A stretch of 64,000 nt of DNA, taken from contig DF237033.1 in NCBI GenBank assembly GCA_000708835.1, positions 159,051 to 223,050 on the forward strand, in the 5' to 3' direction. Below the pieces are notes generated by a model, which saw only the letters and a program-made list of their open reading frames with translations, made no database searches and had not been told where the DNA came from. Every line of letters begins with the position of its first letter. The first letter of the stretch is position 1. Positions 45,601-55,637 of the stretch are shown here, piece by piece. The stretch comes from Klebsormidium nitens (Eukaryota > Streptophyta > Klebsormidiophyceae > Klebsormidiales > Klebsormidiaceae). The position numbers and the translations under genes were made by a program.

Positions 45601-48376
45601 GACCGAACGGCAAGTGTATCGCATCGAGTTGCCAGGTGGCTGTAAATGAGTGGTGAGAAGAGGCACCCGGTTATCCTGCGGTCCGGATACTCTCAGCATC
45701 TTTGGTATGCTTGATCTGCGCGTTGACTAGTAAGGGAATGCACTTGCGTACAGAGAGGTGGGAAAAGCACATGATTGATTACAATGTTCTCAGTTTCATT
45801 ACATTATTGCCCTGTCCCAGGCTGTGACCGATGAGCAGGTAAGTCGCATCGAATTGCAGGGGGCTGTCAGAGAATGGTGGGAACACGCACATGGTCAGTC
45901 CGAAATCGAATCATCGTAAGGAACTATCTTTTCTTATACAGACGAGATCAACCACGACACAAGAACAGCGAGCATGACAGGAACAGGGAATGAGCAAACG
46001 GGGCAAACGGCACACCTCTATGATCCGGTCCTTCAGTGCCTGGTACCACTGCTCAACGTCCTCCGGGTCCCTCCCGCCCAACTGCGGGTTAGAAAACGGG
46101 GTGTCAGATCCGAAGGCACAGTAGCGCCTCACGTCTACGGTTAGCAATTGAACAATATGCTTCACGCTTTTAGAGAGGGGTGAACAAGTTTTACGATTAT
46201 CCAACACTTCACGAGACTGGTGGACGGGCATGGCATCGGTTATAGACTCGTTTTATGCAGGAGCTCGAATCTCTTGGACAGCAGATTTTGAAGAAGCAGG
46301 TGGAGCCCCTGTGCACCTACCAGGAGAAGAGCGTTCAGGGCTGTCGATTTCAAATACAGATTTTGAGAGAAAGAGAAGTGCCTGATGCGTGCTCAAATCC
46401 AAAAAAAGTGGTTCCGCAATACTCTCACAGCTTCGGCTAGTCAACTAGATGCCGCGACCCCGTACCTCCTATGAGAGGCTACTCGAGCGTTATCTCCATC
46501 AAAATTGAACGGTTTGAGACGGACAATAGCAGAGCACCTGCTGATACAGAAGCTCGTGAGACGTTCAATTCCAGAAGAATCGAAACGCGGGCTTACCTGT
46601 AAGGGTCTGATCTCCTTCCCATTGGGCCGCAGCCCAAAGTAGAGCTTAAGGCAGAAGATATCCTGCGGAACCAGAAGGTCAACGTCAGGTTCCAAAAGCA
46701 TCAGGAAAACAGGGCGGAGTCCAGTCCTTGAGCGACCGGATAGCCGAAGCTCCGGTCTGGTTGTCGTTCGAGGAGGCACCTGCTGACAGAACCCGCAGTC
46801 ATGCGATCAAAGGTTTGACTTCGGACTTCGGGTGCCGCCAGAGAGCCGCGTTGAGAGACGCCTCCTTGAGAGTCGAATGAATAGTCCGCCGACATTCCAG
46901 GACGGTGAGCCAGAGGAGGTCTTGACCCAAAAACGGCCTAAGCTTTCGCTGAACGGATGAGAGTAGCACGACGGGTGCCGATTCCCTCAAGCTACTATGA
47001 AGCACGAAAGAGGACGAGAAACGAAATGATCGTCTGCACGCTGACCCGAACCAGATGACAAAATTCCATCTTCTACATGACCAGGCTCAACGGCCTTATG
47101 ACTGGCGTTGTCAGTGTTGGTGGCCCGAAGGATGAGGGTAGCTTTTCGTTCTCTTGACCTGACTGAAAGCTGTTCTGTGATCAGTAAGGAACAGGCGTAA
47201 GATCGGAAGGCCTTTGACGAAACGATACGCGTGACGTTTGACAGAAAGAGCGAGAGAAGGACGAAAAGCCAGATTCAACCACACCGACGATGAAGTTCAT
47301 TGCAGTGACGGGGTGAGAAAGAGAGAAGGATGCGCACCTTCCCAGAGGAGTTGTCGATTCCCAGATTGTCGACTCTGCAGTCGTGACCCAGGTACCATAC
47401 TTTCGCCGGAGTCTGCATGGAATCGTTGGAAAGTTCAGAGTGCAAAGAGTGCCAAAACCTTTTGCCAAAGCAACTGTCTCCTTCGCTCCGAGCGAAAACG
47501 CGATGCTTCTTTTCATCTTGAGAAGGACTGCTGGAGTGGAAAGGACAGTGAAGCAGTCCATCGCAGAGACGGGTCCTCGCGTAAGTGCTAATGGCCATGA
47601 TCTTGCCATGATCTTGACAAACTTCGACTATACAGGATTGCTACGGAAACTGAAGGATCATATTGCATTTTACGCACCCGTAGGTACGCCATCAAAATGT
47701 ATTAAAGCAAAGACTGATTTCGCAAATGGAATTAGAATGGACGAATGGATCTCACTGTCGAAGCAAAGGTTTGTATGACATCGAAGAAAGATCGTTTGAC
47801 CTGAGATCAAACCGAATCAAATTAGAACAGTCACTTTCCTCTTAAGCGCGCCACCAGCCAGAGCATAGTGCTCAGAACCAGCAAACCAGAAGTCGCAAGT
47901 TCGAGAACACGCGCAAGAAAAGCAAAGTCTTCGCACCTGGTTGGCTGCAGCAATTCTTGGGAGTAGCACTGCTTCCTGTTTGCCCGACCGGCGGCCGATA
48001 CACAACAGCCGAAGCCAAGCAACCCAAATTGTCTTTACGGGACAATGTAAGGAACCAGAAGCCAAGTCTTCCAACTTGAGGCAAGCCCTGGATAAAGCTG
48101 GGCTGTGTCTCGCGCCCCAACAACAGAACCTAACAGTTGAAAACAAGTAGATGAAGACAACTTCAACTACTTTTCAAAGGCCGTAAAGATGGAAATGTTG
48201 AAGCAAAAGCGGAGTCTTCGCACCTGGTTGGACTGGGGAAGGCCCCGGAAGTAGCACAGCTGGTGTCCGTTGAGCATGAAGTAGCGCTTGTGCCACTGGA
48301 ACGAGGACCAGCTGTGGCGCCCCAGTTTGTACAACCAGCCCTGCCGGCTTTCTGACATCAGCGACGGAGACACCAT
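24654..48376 (-). CDS. EDR2: EDR2-like PH-START-EDR2_C protein, 18 exons over 23.7 kb
   Basis: Plant-lineage lipid-binding regulator; Arabidopsis EDR2 restrains cell death and salicylate-dependent resistance and binds phosphoinositide. Minus-strand exons: 48376-48224, 47412-47338, 46662-46597, 46081-46016, 45437-45274, 43944-43697, 42701-42667, 42275-42166, 41610-41512, 40840-40776, 40243-40172, 38826-38662, 29332-29208, 28245-28128, 27488-27160, 26604-26434, 25671-25330 and 24773-24654. Together they make 2523 bp, 840 residues, with every phase consistent. Order is PH (1-120), linker, START (about 245-480), low-complexity Ser/Pro linker, EDR2_C (about 608-830). The ATG at 48376 directly follows a TTTCCAG, so a 5' UTR intron is possible. 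Intron 12 is 9.3 kb. Most introns hold exon-edge copies. Arabidopsis EDR2 is somewhat shorter (about 720 residues). Confidence 0.93.
25735..26000 (-). repeat. EDR2: Decayed 5'-edge copies of EDR2 exon 17
   Basis: The copy at 25739-25803 is almost intact and reads PATQQYSMCFYYACEDPPK behind its own CAG acceptor. A shorter one lies at 25860-25905 and a remnant at about 25975-25995. All precede the true acceptor at 25672. G-rich strings separate them. Confidence 0.85.
26640..27090. repeat. EDR2: Degenerate minisatellite in EDR2 intron 15
   Basis: Loosely repeated ACCACCGGTGAACCC-like and AAAGAGACCACC-like words recur every 30-40 bp. Divergence is high. It is non-coding. Confidence 0.45.
28287..28302 (+). 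repeat. Interstitial plant telomere-like doublet
   Basis: TTTTAGGGTTTAGGGT contains two TTTAGGG units, the plant-type telomere repeat. It lies in EDR2 intron 13. This is a short match and could be chance. Confidence 0.4.
28350..28430 (-). repeat. EDR2: Decayed 5'-edge copy of EDR2 exon 14
   Basis: The minus strand reads TPTVSKSAPRSAFFSFSTT after a CGCAG acceptor, against IPIVTKPVPRSASFSISTS in the true exon at 28245. It lies in the intron before exon 14. Confidence 0.85.
28825..29050 (-). repeat. EDR2: Two decayed 3'-edge copies of EDR2 exon 13
   Basis: Segments at about 28985-29050 and 28825-28880 share GCGGTCGGTCG/GGTCGC, GTTTCTGGCGCC and GATGACGGCGGGCTCGCT words with 29210-29260, the 3' part of exon 13. 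Both lie in the intron after it. About 155 bp separates successive copies. Confidence 0.85.
29964..30056 (+). CDS. Possible 30-residue hydrophobic peptide inside EDR2 intron 12
   Basis: An ATG in good context (GCAAAATGGC), 30 nt after a TTAATAAAAA stretch, opens a 30-codon frame on the strand opposite EDR2. The product is strongly hydrophobic (EYVLAAVLASLVAISVTRLG), like a single membrane helix. It could be a micropeptide, the first exon of a nested gene, or chance. No homologue is recognised and no second exon was found. Confidence 0.2.
   Translation: MAVVPEYVLAAVLASLVAISVTRLGIMTVC
30690..38200. repeat. EDR2: Diverged ~0.95-kb tandem repeats filling EDR2 intron 12
   Basis: Landmarks recur at near-constant spacing: a CAGTCAG...GAGCAGGCA block at 32756, 34640 and 35580; GGGCAGTCTGAAGC at about 34900 and 35855; CTTTCTCG...ATCATCGCC at about 34950, 35905 and 37555; CTCATCCTCACCACA at about 35135 and 36080. 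Spacing is about 945 bp or twice that. Divergence is high, no coding capacity is seen, and ends are indistinct. The source could be an old transposon or an early junction duplication too decayed to assign. Confidence 0.65.
38340..38535 (-). repeat. EDR2: Two decayed 3'-edge copies of EDR2 exon 12
   Basis: Segments at about 38480-38535 and 38340-38420 match 38640-38720, the last codons and donor of exon 12 (shared GACGTCAGCTCACCTGC, GGGAGGTGGAAGGC). Both lie in intron 12. The TGACGTCA or CGACGTCA just after each donor is retained. Confidence 0.88.
38880..40075 (-). repeat. EDR2: Array of about eight decayed 5'-edge copies of EDR2 exon 12
   Basis: Copies at about 38905-38999, 39065-39172, 39246-39330, 39412-39490, 39570-39652, 39705-39755, 39845-39920 and 40020-40070 resemble the acceptor and first 80 bp of exon 12 (CACCAGAGA.TGGGGCGTCG, GACTGGACTCCGTGTTGAG, GAAGCTCCCCGCTGCAA). 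Period is about 165 bp. Similarity declines away from the intact exon at 38826. Each keeps a CAG acceptor-like end. Confidence 0.9.
42268..42482 (-). repeat. EDR2: Tandem duplication at acceptor of EDR2 exon 8
   Basis: Two direct copies of about 105 bp (42268-42372 and 42375-42482) share TTGCTGACCTGCATAT, CCAATTCGCAGT and GATTGTCTGGGGCAGGAGCA. The first contains the true acceptor (GCAG, 42276). Similarity is high, so this duplication is fairly recent. Confidence 0.88.
43085..43560 (-). repeat. EDR2: Decayed 3'-edge copies of EDR2 exon 6
   Basis: At least four copies (about 43085-43125, 43215-43310, 43385-43432 and 43512-43560) resemble 43690-43790, the 3' part and donor of exon 6 (ACCCACCGTTTTCGAGC, CCGCTGGCTCGG, CAGCCC.GCCAC). 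All lie in the intron after exon 6. Confidence 0.85.
44035..44650 (-). repeat. EDR2: Decayed 5'-edge copies of EDR2 exon 6
   Basis: Four copies (about 44040-44135, 44235-44330, 44415-44462 and 44555-44640) resemble the acceptor and first 100 bp of exon 6. Shared words are AAGCTGGGTTCGGGGGAGTG, GTCGTCCATCGA.GC and CTGAA. They precede the true acceptor at 43945. Confidence 0.88.
44945..45175 (-). repeat. EDR2: Two well preserved 3'-edge copies of EDR2 exon 5
   Basis: Copies at about 45103-45172 and 44945-45005 read DLPGKRKFGSDTEAAQQHRR and DLPGKRKSGSDTGAAQQHRR on the minus strand, against DLPGKRKYGSDTEAAQRHRR in the true exon. Each keeps a usable donor (GTGAGT and GTAAGC). They could serve as alternative exon ends. 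Confidence 0.9.
45505..45890 (-). repeat. EDR2: Decayed 5'-edge copies of EDR2 exon 5
   Basis: Copies at about 45510-45560, 45600-45660 and 45805-45900 resemble the acceptor and first codons of exon 5 at 45400-45470 (GGCAAGTGTATC.GCATCGAG, TTGC.GG.GGCTGT.., GTGGTGAGA.TAGGCAC). Confidence 0.82.
46016..48376 (-). other. EDR2: PH domain-coding exons of EDR2-like gene
   Basis: Exons 1-4 encode residues 1-120, a pleckstrin-homology domain expected to bind membrane phosphoinositide. They read QGWLYKLGRHSWSSFQWHKR, YFMLNGHQLCYFRG, VWYLGHDCRVDNLGIDNSSG, IFCLKLYFGLRPNGKEIRPL and GGRDPEDVEQWYQALKDRI. The C-terminal helix Trp is present in EQWYQAL. All four exons are in phase 0. Confidence 0.88.
47930..48060 (-). 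repeat. EDR2: Decayed 3'-edge copy of EDR2 exon 1
   Basis: GTCTTCGCACCTGGTTGG followed by GGAGTAGCAC (plus strand) repeats 48214-48262, which spans the donor of exon 1. The rest has decayed. It lies in intron 1. Confidence 0.75.
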
Positions 48377-51242
48377 CTGGAAATTTTGGTAACTCCTTTT
48401 TAAACCCTTAGTATGCCCTCGCTAAACCCTCAACGACCCTCCGCACGCGCCCAGAGCTACCTTCTCCACAACCCTTTGGTTTCCTTCACAAGCCTTGAAG
48501 CTTTCTAGACGAGTAGCGCGGGCGCCGCCGTCATGATCGGCAAAATCCTCACCGCCTGACTTCTCTGTCACCCTTTTGAAAATCGAAAATTTGACCTCTC
48601 AATTGGATGTTCACAGGTTTCTGAGGAGCAGGGCAGAGGGCGCCACCAAAGAGTATACAAGGTACTCCCATTTAGGAGTACCTGCTTAAGGCCAGGGCGC
48701 TTTCACAGCTGTTGGAAGTTCTGGAAAGCCTACAGTGATTGTCGAGCGGCTCTAAGAGAGTCGAACAGCGTGGGTAAGAGGAGCTCCCCTGAAGGTAGTC
48801 TGAGAAAAAGGGCTGCTGTGGGAGTGTTTCGGGCCTGTCTGCAAAGCTTTTGCAAGGTTTGGAACCCTGTAACTGCACTCTTTTACACTAGCTGTCCCTA
48901 GGTGGGGGCCGCTTTAAGTCTACGGTTCTGACCACAGTGCTTTAATGTAGGTCGATTGCTGCTCCAGTCTTTTATAGAGCACCAAACTGTTTTGACTCTC
49001 CCAATTGCGCACAGTAACCACTGTCACGGCACCACCTGGCAGCAGTCGCTTGATCCTATATAATGGCATCGACTTGTAAGCGAGGCCTGCAGAAGGAATG
49101 AAAAGCTTTGTGCAACAGAACAGGTATGTTGGACGTTGGAGAGAGGACTGACATTAAAACACAGTCAGTGATCTATGGATATTCTGTGGCACGTAGATGG
49201 AGTTTGTTTTGTTGAACCTGCACAAGAATGGTCGGTGTGATCCTCCAAATGAACGAAATGCGCATGCTTTGAATAAACTAAAGTACCTAAGCACAAATGA
49301 CGGATCAAACAAACGTGCATTGACATGGGGTCAAAAGAAACTGAAAGGCGTTTGTTGTAAAAAGATCTCTCTGTGGGTAGCTCTATGTGCAGGACAATGA
49401 ACCGTGTCAGCATTGTTTCCTCCGTCCGGTTCGATTGTGGTGTGTATATGCCGTGCATTTAAACCTACATTGGTGCAAAGCCTGAGTGCTGAACCTTTCA
49501 GGTTGCAGAGAAGACTTTACCTGAGTTGCCTGGACCCCTCTAAGCTGATTGGTTACATTTGTTTATTCCTAGCTGGGGGACATGTTAGCCACGTGCAGAA
49601 GAAGAGGGTAAAAGGGGGCAGTCAGTGGAGCAGACTTTGGAAAAAAAAGTGGTCCATTATTCCGCCGAGTCTTGAGGCCATGTTTTACAATAGCTGGACT
49701 GGCAGAAGCGTTTGACTGACCAAAAATTAGACAGTAATTGCAGGTACGGAAGTAAGAGACCGTGTCTGCAAGCGCAATCTGGCCCAGGCCAAATCTGATG
49801 AACAAATGTAGCTCCTTTGTTTCAAATTCCACTTGTGCTTCAACAATCCAAGCACGCAAGCAGACAGCAGAGAAAATATCACACTTATCATTGGAGAACG
49901 ATCTGGTAAAACCTTAAAAGTTATACCGAACATGCATGAACAGGCATACACAAGATATAGTAGTGCTTCCTAGCATTGCGGCTTCTTTACTTTGTCTCAA
50001 ACAAACTTCCTTCAATATAGATTCCAAAATTCCAAATGGAGTATTGAGTAAATGCGTTCGCACACTTGCTGATGCAAAACAGCTTACCTCTTTTCTGGAT
50101 TTTTGCACATCCACAAACTCATGACCAGGTCCTCCCCCAGCTTTTCCGAGTGTCGCCAGGATCAAAAAGTATTAAAGGCAACAGAATGCTGCAAGCTTTT
50201 ATGCAGAGCTTTGAATGTGGTGCTCGGACACAACCCGCACCATCCTGATGTGGATTGAAGGCCTAAAGAACCGCACCCTATCGGGCTAATGTAAGCTAGC
50301 GCTTGAACTTGAAGATTACAGACGTCCCTGATGCCATTGCGCTGTTTGGAGCAGCTAAAGAAGCTCAGCGGGGCACCATTGCAATGACATCAGCATGATG
50401 TGGTACATGCGCGCCAATTCCACAAACTCCAGCTCAGACTTTGCTGACGGGGGGGATGATTTCGGGCAAAACTGTCCCATTGCTTTTGTGCGTTTGCTAT
50501 GTTGAAACTTGAGCGCCATGCTGACGGTTATCAGAAAGAGTGCTCAGTCTAGATCCTTGATGTCATACGTGGCAAGCATCGAGCTGGCAGGCCGCAGTGG
50601 AAGCCAACAACTCTGGAAGTCATATGCAAGTGGATTCGTCGTAAGTTCCGAGGTCAGAAAGCGACGTGGCATTTGTTGCACGTACTTCTTGACGTGGCGA
50701 TGATGTTTCCAGATGCACTCTTCATAATGGGATCCCCCTGCATGGCCAAGCCCAGGGCCAGGGCCACAGACTTTGAAACTGTTCAGTCTACAGCTTCAGC
50801 TGGGGCGCAGAGGACGACGTCACCACATCTGTGTGTCAGTCCATGGAAGGCAGCTGAAGACGACAAGTTATAAGTGGCAGAAACTGCTAAGTGGCAGAAA
50901 CTGCGCAGTTCTCCCTGTAAGCGTTGAATGTTTCTACGCAACTGTGCTAGCAGAGGGTGGAAGCGCTGCAGGCTGGCGCGAAGCCCCTTTATCAACATCA
51001 AACGTACGGAGGCACTCGCTTGCATTTGTTTCCGGAGTTGCTCAGAAAGAACTGCAAGCCTCACAGATCGTTACAGCCGGACAGACCAGCAATAACAACA
51101 GCGCTATAGCAAGAGCAAAGTCAGAAGCTGGAAACGCGAAGACCCTGGGCAGATACAGACAAGAGAACAGTCCGAATAACCCCAAATTTGAGATCTGCCG
51201 CCAGTCCTGTTGCGTCTTTATAGACCGTCAACTGCTGTAAGC
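48377..51242. promoter_or_regulatory. Divergent intergenic region, EDR2-like and cyclotransferase promoters
   Basis: The two genes are transcribed away from each other across 2.9 kb. The GC-rich piece at 48.51-48.54 kb (GCGCGGGCGCCGCCG) is the best candidate for the EDR2-like start region. No other coding or RNA feature is supported. ORFs of up to about 150 codons (for example 50773-51240) look like chance. Confidence 0.4.
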
Positions 51243-54200
51243 ATGACATCGGCAACTGCTGCAAGTATGAAAGCGCCTGTGCCAAACACCCTGAACGCCC
51301 TCTTCCCTCCCCTCTCGCGACCCCCACCGGACAAACCCCTTCCTATTGACCCAAGCGAGCGGCCGGCAATCTGTCAAGAGGAGTATGTGCACAACTTTGC
51401 GTTTGGGTCCAATATGGGGCCTGAGAAGGTCAAAGCGCGGGCAGGTATGGAACTGCTATGAAGGAAAGTTAGCTTGTTATTCTGAGATCGATAAGGACTC
51501 TCGCTTCCTGGTTCGAGTTTCCTGACAATCTTGGAAGTTGTTTCGCTGACTAAATCTAACCACCAGCATTCCCCAAAACTTATAGCGTTGTTGTAGTTCT
51601 GCACGGTCTACACTCAAGGATATAGCAGCTTTGTCATCTCTCTCGGCAGGGTTTCCTTGGTCGGAGTTTGTTTGGCGCCACTAGTTGACTATCCATTGGC
51701 CAATGCTGAGAATCCCCTGACAGCGCCACATCTAGTTTCCTCCTCCGCCCTCTAGGCCACTGCGATTTGCGACCCTAACAGGCTCTGAACAGCTCATCAA
51801 GTTTAGCGTTTGGTACTCTGTGCTCTTAAAAGCTGGCTCCAGACATGAGTCTCTCATTTCTTTGTTGACGCCCCTCTACTCTGACTACTTGATCAGGCTT
51901 TAGGCAGAAGCCTTTAAACAAGGACACAACATCCTTGAAAAGTTCCTGCGGGTAAGCTTCAGTAAGAATTGTCATCGGGAAAATTGCCACTAAGTCGAGT
52001 TTCTTTTTGTTGATAAGGCCCCTTCTGCCAGTCCATGGATGCGGCTTTGGGTTCAAAATTCCGGAAGGCTAAGGGCATAAATGGTGAAGAAGGAGTTTGC
52101 ATCACGAACAGAGGTGTGCTCTCCTTTTTTACAGGGGGCATCGAGTTTGTCTCTGCAGAGCCCGGGTTGGTCCGCGATTACCGGTTGGCATTCAACCTGG
52201 GTGGTGTCCCTCCTATTGAGCCGGTCATGGCTGGCATTGAACCGGAACAGGGATCGGTGATACATGGTACCCTCATCAAGCTCCCCAGGTCAGTTCTATT
52301 TGTGTGAAGCAGTCCCTTTCATTGAGACTCTGTTTTTGTACTGAGTTAGATTGCTCTTCTGCTTGCACTCACTTGGGTATTGAAGATGGATGAAAGCGCC
52401 TTGTATGCAAGCATATCGCTCGCTGGTTTTTGGGTTGACCCTAAACAGATCCAGTGCCGTTTGATGAGGAGGGGATCAGTGACATATTCTGAAATGTTGG
52501 TCGTCAGTTCGTTGGGGCAAAGGAGAAGCTGGCAAGCTTTTACCTTAGTCGGGGGGCAAGCTATCCATGACAGCGGACAGGCTTTCAATCATTGGGGAAC
52601 AGGCTCTCGGTTGGAGCTTCCTGTGAGATGAGGGCATAAGCAGAAGGCTTCACTTTTCGTGTGATCTATTGTCTGAAGAAACCTGTTTTCAGGAGGCGGC
52701 TTTTGGAAGGAATTGTTCAACCCAACACAGTTGCCACATATGTTGCTTTACTGTTCTGCTCTTCTCCAGTCTGGAGAGTCCCCGTGTCTTCCTTTTAATG
52801 TTTTCCAATCTCTGATCTTACCAGTTAACCGACGCTTGTCCACTCTTCTTTTTCTAATCGCATTTTCAAGTAACCTAAAAAGAACGGGCCAAATGTTCCA
52901 TCTTCGACCCCAGCCTAATGTACCGTCTACTAAATTAGGCTCCTCAATAAGATCCGGCCATTTTCTTATGCAGAGCACAGTACGAAAAGCTGTACAAAAG
53001 CGAGGGGGGCGGAGCGGGCAAGAAGCGCGCATACCTCGAGGAAGAGGTGACGGTGGAGACTTACAGCGGCAAGCAAGTGCAGGTGAAGTTATACTCTGGT
53101 TTGTTTTCTGGATTACTATTTGATGTATTGTCCGGGGTATCCTTGTTCAGGCGAATATGGAGCTTCTGGTTGCTTGACTTCGCAGCACTAACATTCCGTC
53201 CTTTGAGCATCAAAAACCTCGAACTGCGGTTTTTACTCTGGCATTTGCAGACGGTGGCAGGACAGGTTTTCGTGCCTGGTCACTGATAACCCACAGGCAA
53301 AGAAGTTTTCAAAGCCTTCATCTATGTCAAAAAAGAATTGAATTCGGAGGAAGCGCTGCGAGTCTTGATTGTCCCCCAGCCACCTCTTATGCTGGGGTCC
53401 GCCTGGGTGCAGTTCCTCTCGAACCGAAGAAGATATCGATTGGCTCTGAGTTCCGGACTGCTTTAGACGGCCGGATCATTTTTCTGCTGGTTCCGATCCC
53501 CGAACTTGACTCTTCGCTTAGGAAGACGGTGTTGCGAGTTTGCCCAGGTTGTCTTGCGTCGTGTAGTAAGAACATCTCAGGTCACGTACGCTCTGTATCG
53601 AAGTCCGCCTCAGCAAACGTTCATGTCGCGCAACTTGAAAGGTGCGCAGCGTCATGCACTCGGTTGCACGATAGTAACGCCAGCCAGCTGCAGTAGATAA
53701 CTCAAATTGCAGCGCTTCCTTTGAAAAGTGCTTCCTTTGAACGGACCGTGATCGCAAAACCTGCGGATCTGGGCGAAGCACTTTCGTATACACTAGGCGC
53801 ACAGTTACGCGCGATGCTCTTCTGAAGCGTAAGACATGATGGAGGGAGACCTCACACTCTGAGTTACCTGTTGTTGCTTCGCGTTGTCTACCCTGTGCCC
53901 TGCCACGTCGCCTCTCACAGATGCCGAACCAAGCTGAGAGCTTTTTTACTCGCCGGTCGACCGTCATTTCTACGCACTTGCAGGCTTGCAGGCTGCTGCA
54001 GCCCTGGCCATGCCTTGCCCCGTCATCACAAATCCCTCTCGCCCTTGTCATCTGCTCGTGGTTTCCGTGCTTGCATTCACGTGCCGTCCGCTGTTACCCC
54101 GTTTCGTTTCCTTATACTGCCTGCAGGCCGTCCTCTCAGCACGTACCCCGTGCCACCCTTCGTGTCCCCTCGCGACCCCTCTGTTTGCCGCCAGGCACCT

Positions 54201-55637
54201 TAAGGTCCCAGTTCTTTGAAGCAAATAGTTGAAGTTTTGTTCTACTTACTCGCTCTCCGCTCTCTTCCTCGATCCCGTTGATTTGCAGGTTGACAGCAAA
54301 ACAATTGACAGTTGCTTTCCGACCCGCCCCCTGCATCGTGCCGCCATGTCACCCAAAGGTTTCCGCTTCCAAGCGCTGCACCCACTTACCCGTTTCAGTC
54401 CGTTCGGGCCACTCGCTTTCCATTTCGCCACTCTGTCGATTCCGTTTGATTTGCAGGCTGTCACGTTCCGCACCCCCCTTGCGTCGCGCTACCACGTCAT
54501 CTCGAGGTCCCCGCTTCAGAGCGCTACCTAGACCTACTCCGTCTTGAGTCCCGTTCCGTTCACTCTCTCCGTTCCGCTCACTTCCTGCCTTCCGCTTACT
54601 TTCAGGCTGTCGCGTTCCGCACGGCTCCCCGCATCGCGTTGCCACGTCACCTCGAAGTTCCCGCCTCCAAGCGCTACCTAGACCTTCTTGTGGAGGGCGC
54701 AAAAGCGATTGGGTTGGACAAAGATTACGTCAGGAGGCTTGAGGAGCTGCCACGTGCCCCTCCCGCCAATGGGATCGAGAAATGGATCAGCCGCTCGTTC
54801 GCGATGTTCTTCTTCTTCTGGGCGGTCCGCCAGGTGCGTCTCACGTTCCTTCACAGTTTGTTGTGTTTCGTGTCCAAGTGGCTGTTTGAAGGGTCTCCCT
54901 GGGAGAAACTTTTTCTCCCACTTGGAAGCGGGATGCGTTTGGCCTATTCGGTGAGAGATGTTTTGGTTTGTTTACGACGTTAGACAAAATAAACAACATA
55001 GTTTGTCACCTTTGCAGGGTCTAGATACGAGATCGGTGTGGGGTGCTCTCGATACAATGCTTTATCGTATCGTTTTAGCTGCCGTCCGGCTTCTATTGAG
55101 TCTTGCAAGTTGGTGGAATCCGCCACCGTTTCGTTCTTGCAATTTATGGGTTCCGTAAATGCAGGGACAGGATGTTGCAGCTGCAGTACGGTGTCAATAC
55201 TTCAAGCTTCGGCCTCCGACTATCTACTCGATCTTGGCCACTATGTAAGAGAATCAACACTTCATCGAAAACACTTACATCTGGAATCTGCGTTCTTGAG
55301 CCCCCACTCACTGTCCGAGATGAGCTCTCAACAAGTCCACGAACTGACGTGACTGTCTGTCCTGCAGCTACCCGGGATGTCCGCCGTTTACTTTGTCAAG
55401 CTCGTAGCGTTTTTTGTGTACCATTACAGGGAGGTCTGTCGGCAGTCGACGTCCCCAGCGTTGCAACTGCTCGCCTACCCGTTGCTATTTATCATGTTGC
55501 TCATTATGTTGCCCGGGAGTTTCATCGGGGTGGGGATAAGATTAGCCCGCACTTGCAGCTCCTATGTAGACAAGGGTTGGAAGAGGATCAAGGTGGTTGT
55601 TCCGGAACGGGAAGCAAAGGAGCTCAAAGTGAACTGA
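51243..55637 (+). CDS. Gamma-glutamylcyclotransferase-like protein with C-terminal membrane anchor, 6 exons
   Basis: GGCT/AIG2-like enzyme; the family releases 5-oxoproline from gamma-glutamyl substrates. Plus-strand exons are 51243-51444, 52135-52288, 52974-53098, 53297-about 53406, 54606-54833 and 55368-55637, in phase, about 362 residues. The substrate loop is FAFGSNMGP. Next come EPGLVRDYRLAFNLGG, PIEPVMAGIEP, HGTLIKLP and EKLYKSEGG, whose Glu is at the position expected for the catalytic acid. EVFKAFIYV and SKRYLDLLVEGAKAIGL complete the domain. Exons 5-6 add two hydrophobic stretches (AMFFFFWAVRQ..AVYFVKLVAFFVYHY and LAYPLLFIMLLIMLPGSFIG) and a basic tail, suggesting a membrane-bound enzyme facing the cytosol. 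The end of exon 4 is uncertain. Exon 5 is preceded by four edge copies. Confidence 0.87.
53980..54545 (+). repeat. Array of four decayed 5'-edge copies of cyclotransferase exon 5
   Basis: Copies begin at CTTGCAGGCTG (about 53985), CTGCAGGCCGTC (54121), TTGCAGGTTGAC (54283) and TTGCAGGCTGTC (54453), before the true TTTCAGGCTGTC at 54600. Period is 135-170 bp. The nearest copy still encodes VALPRHLEVPASERYLDLL in one frame, though a 1-bp shift breaks it from its own acceptor frame. The farthest are barely recognisable. Confidence 0.9.

Noticed and set aside
55018-55160. Plus-strand frame GLDTRSVWGALDTMLYRIVL after a TTTGCAG
   Set aside because: Exon 5 to exon 6 of the cyclotransferase joins in phase without it, and it shows no similarity to either.
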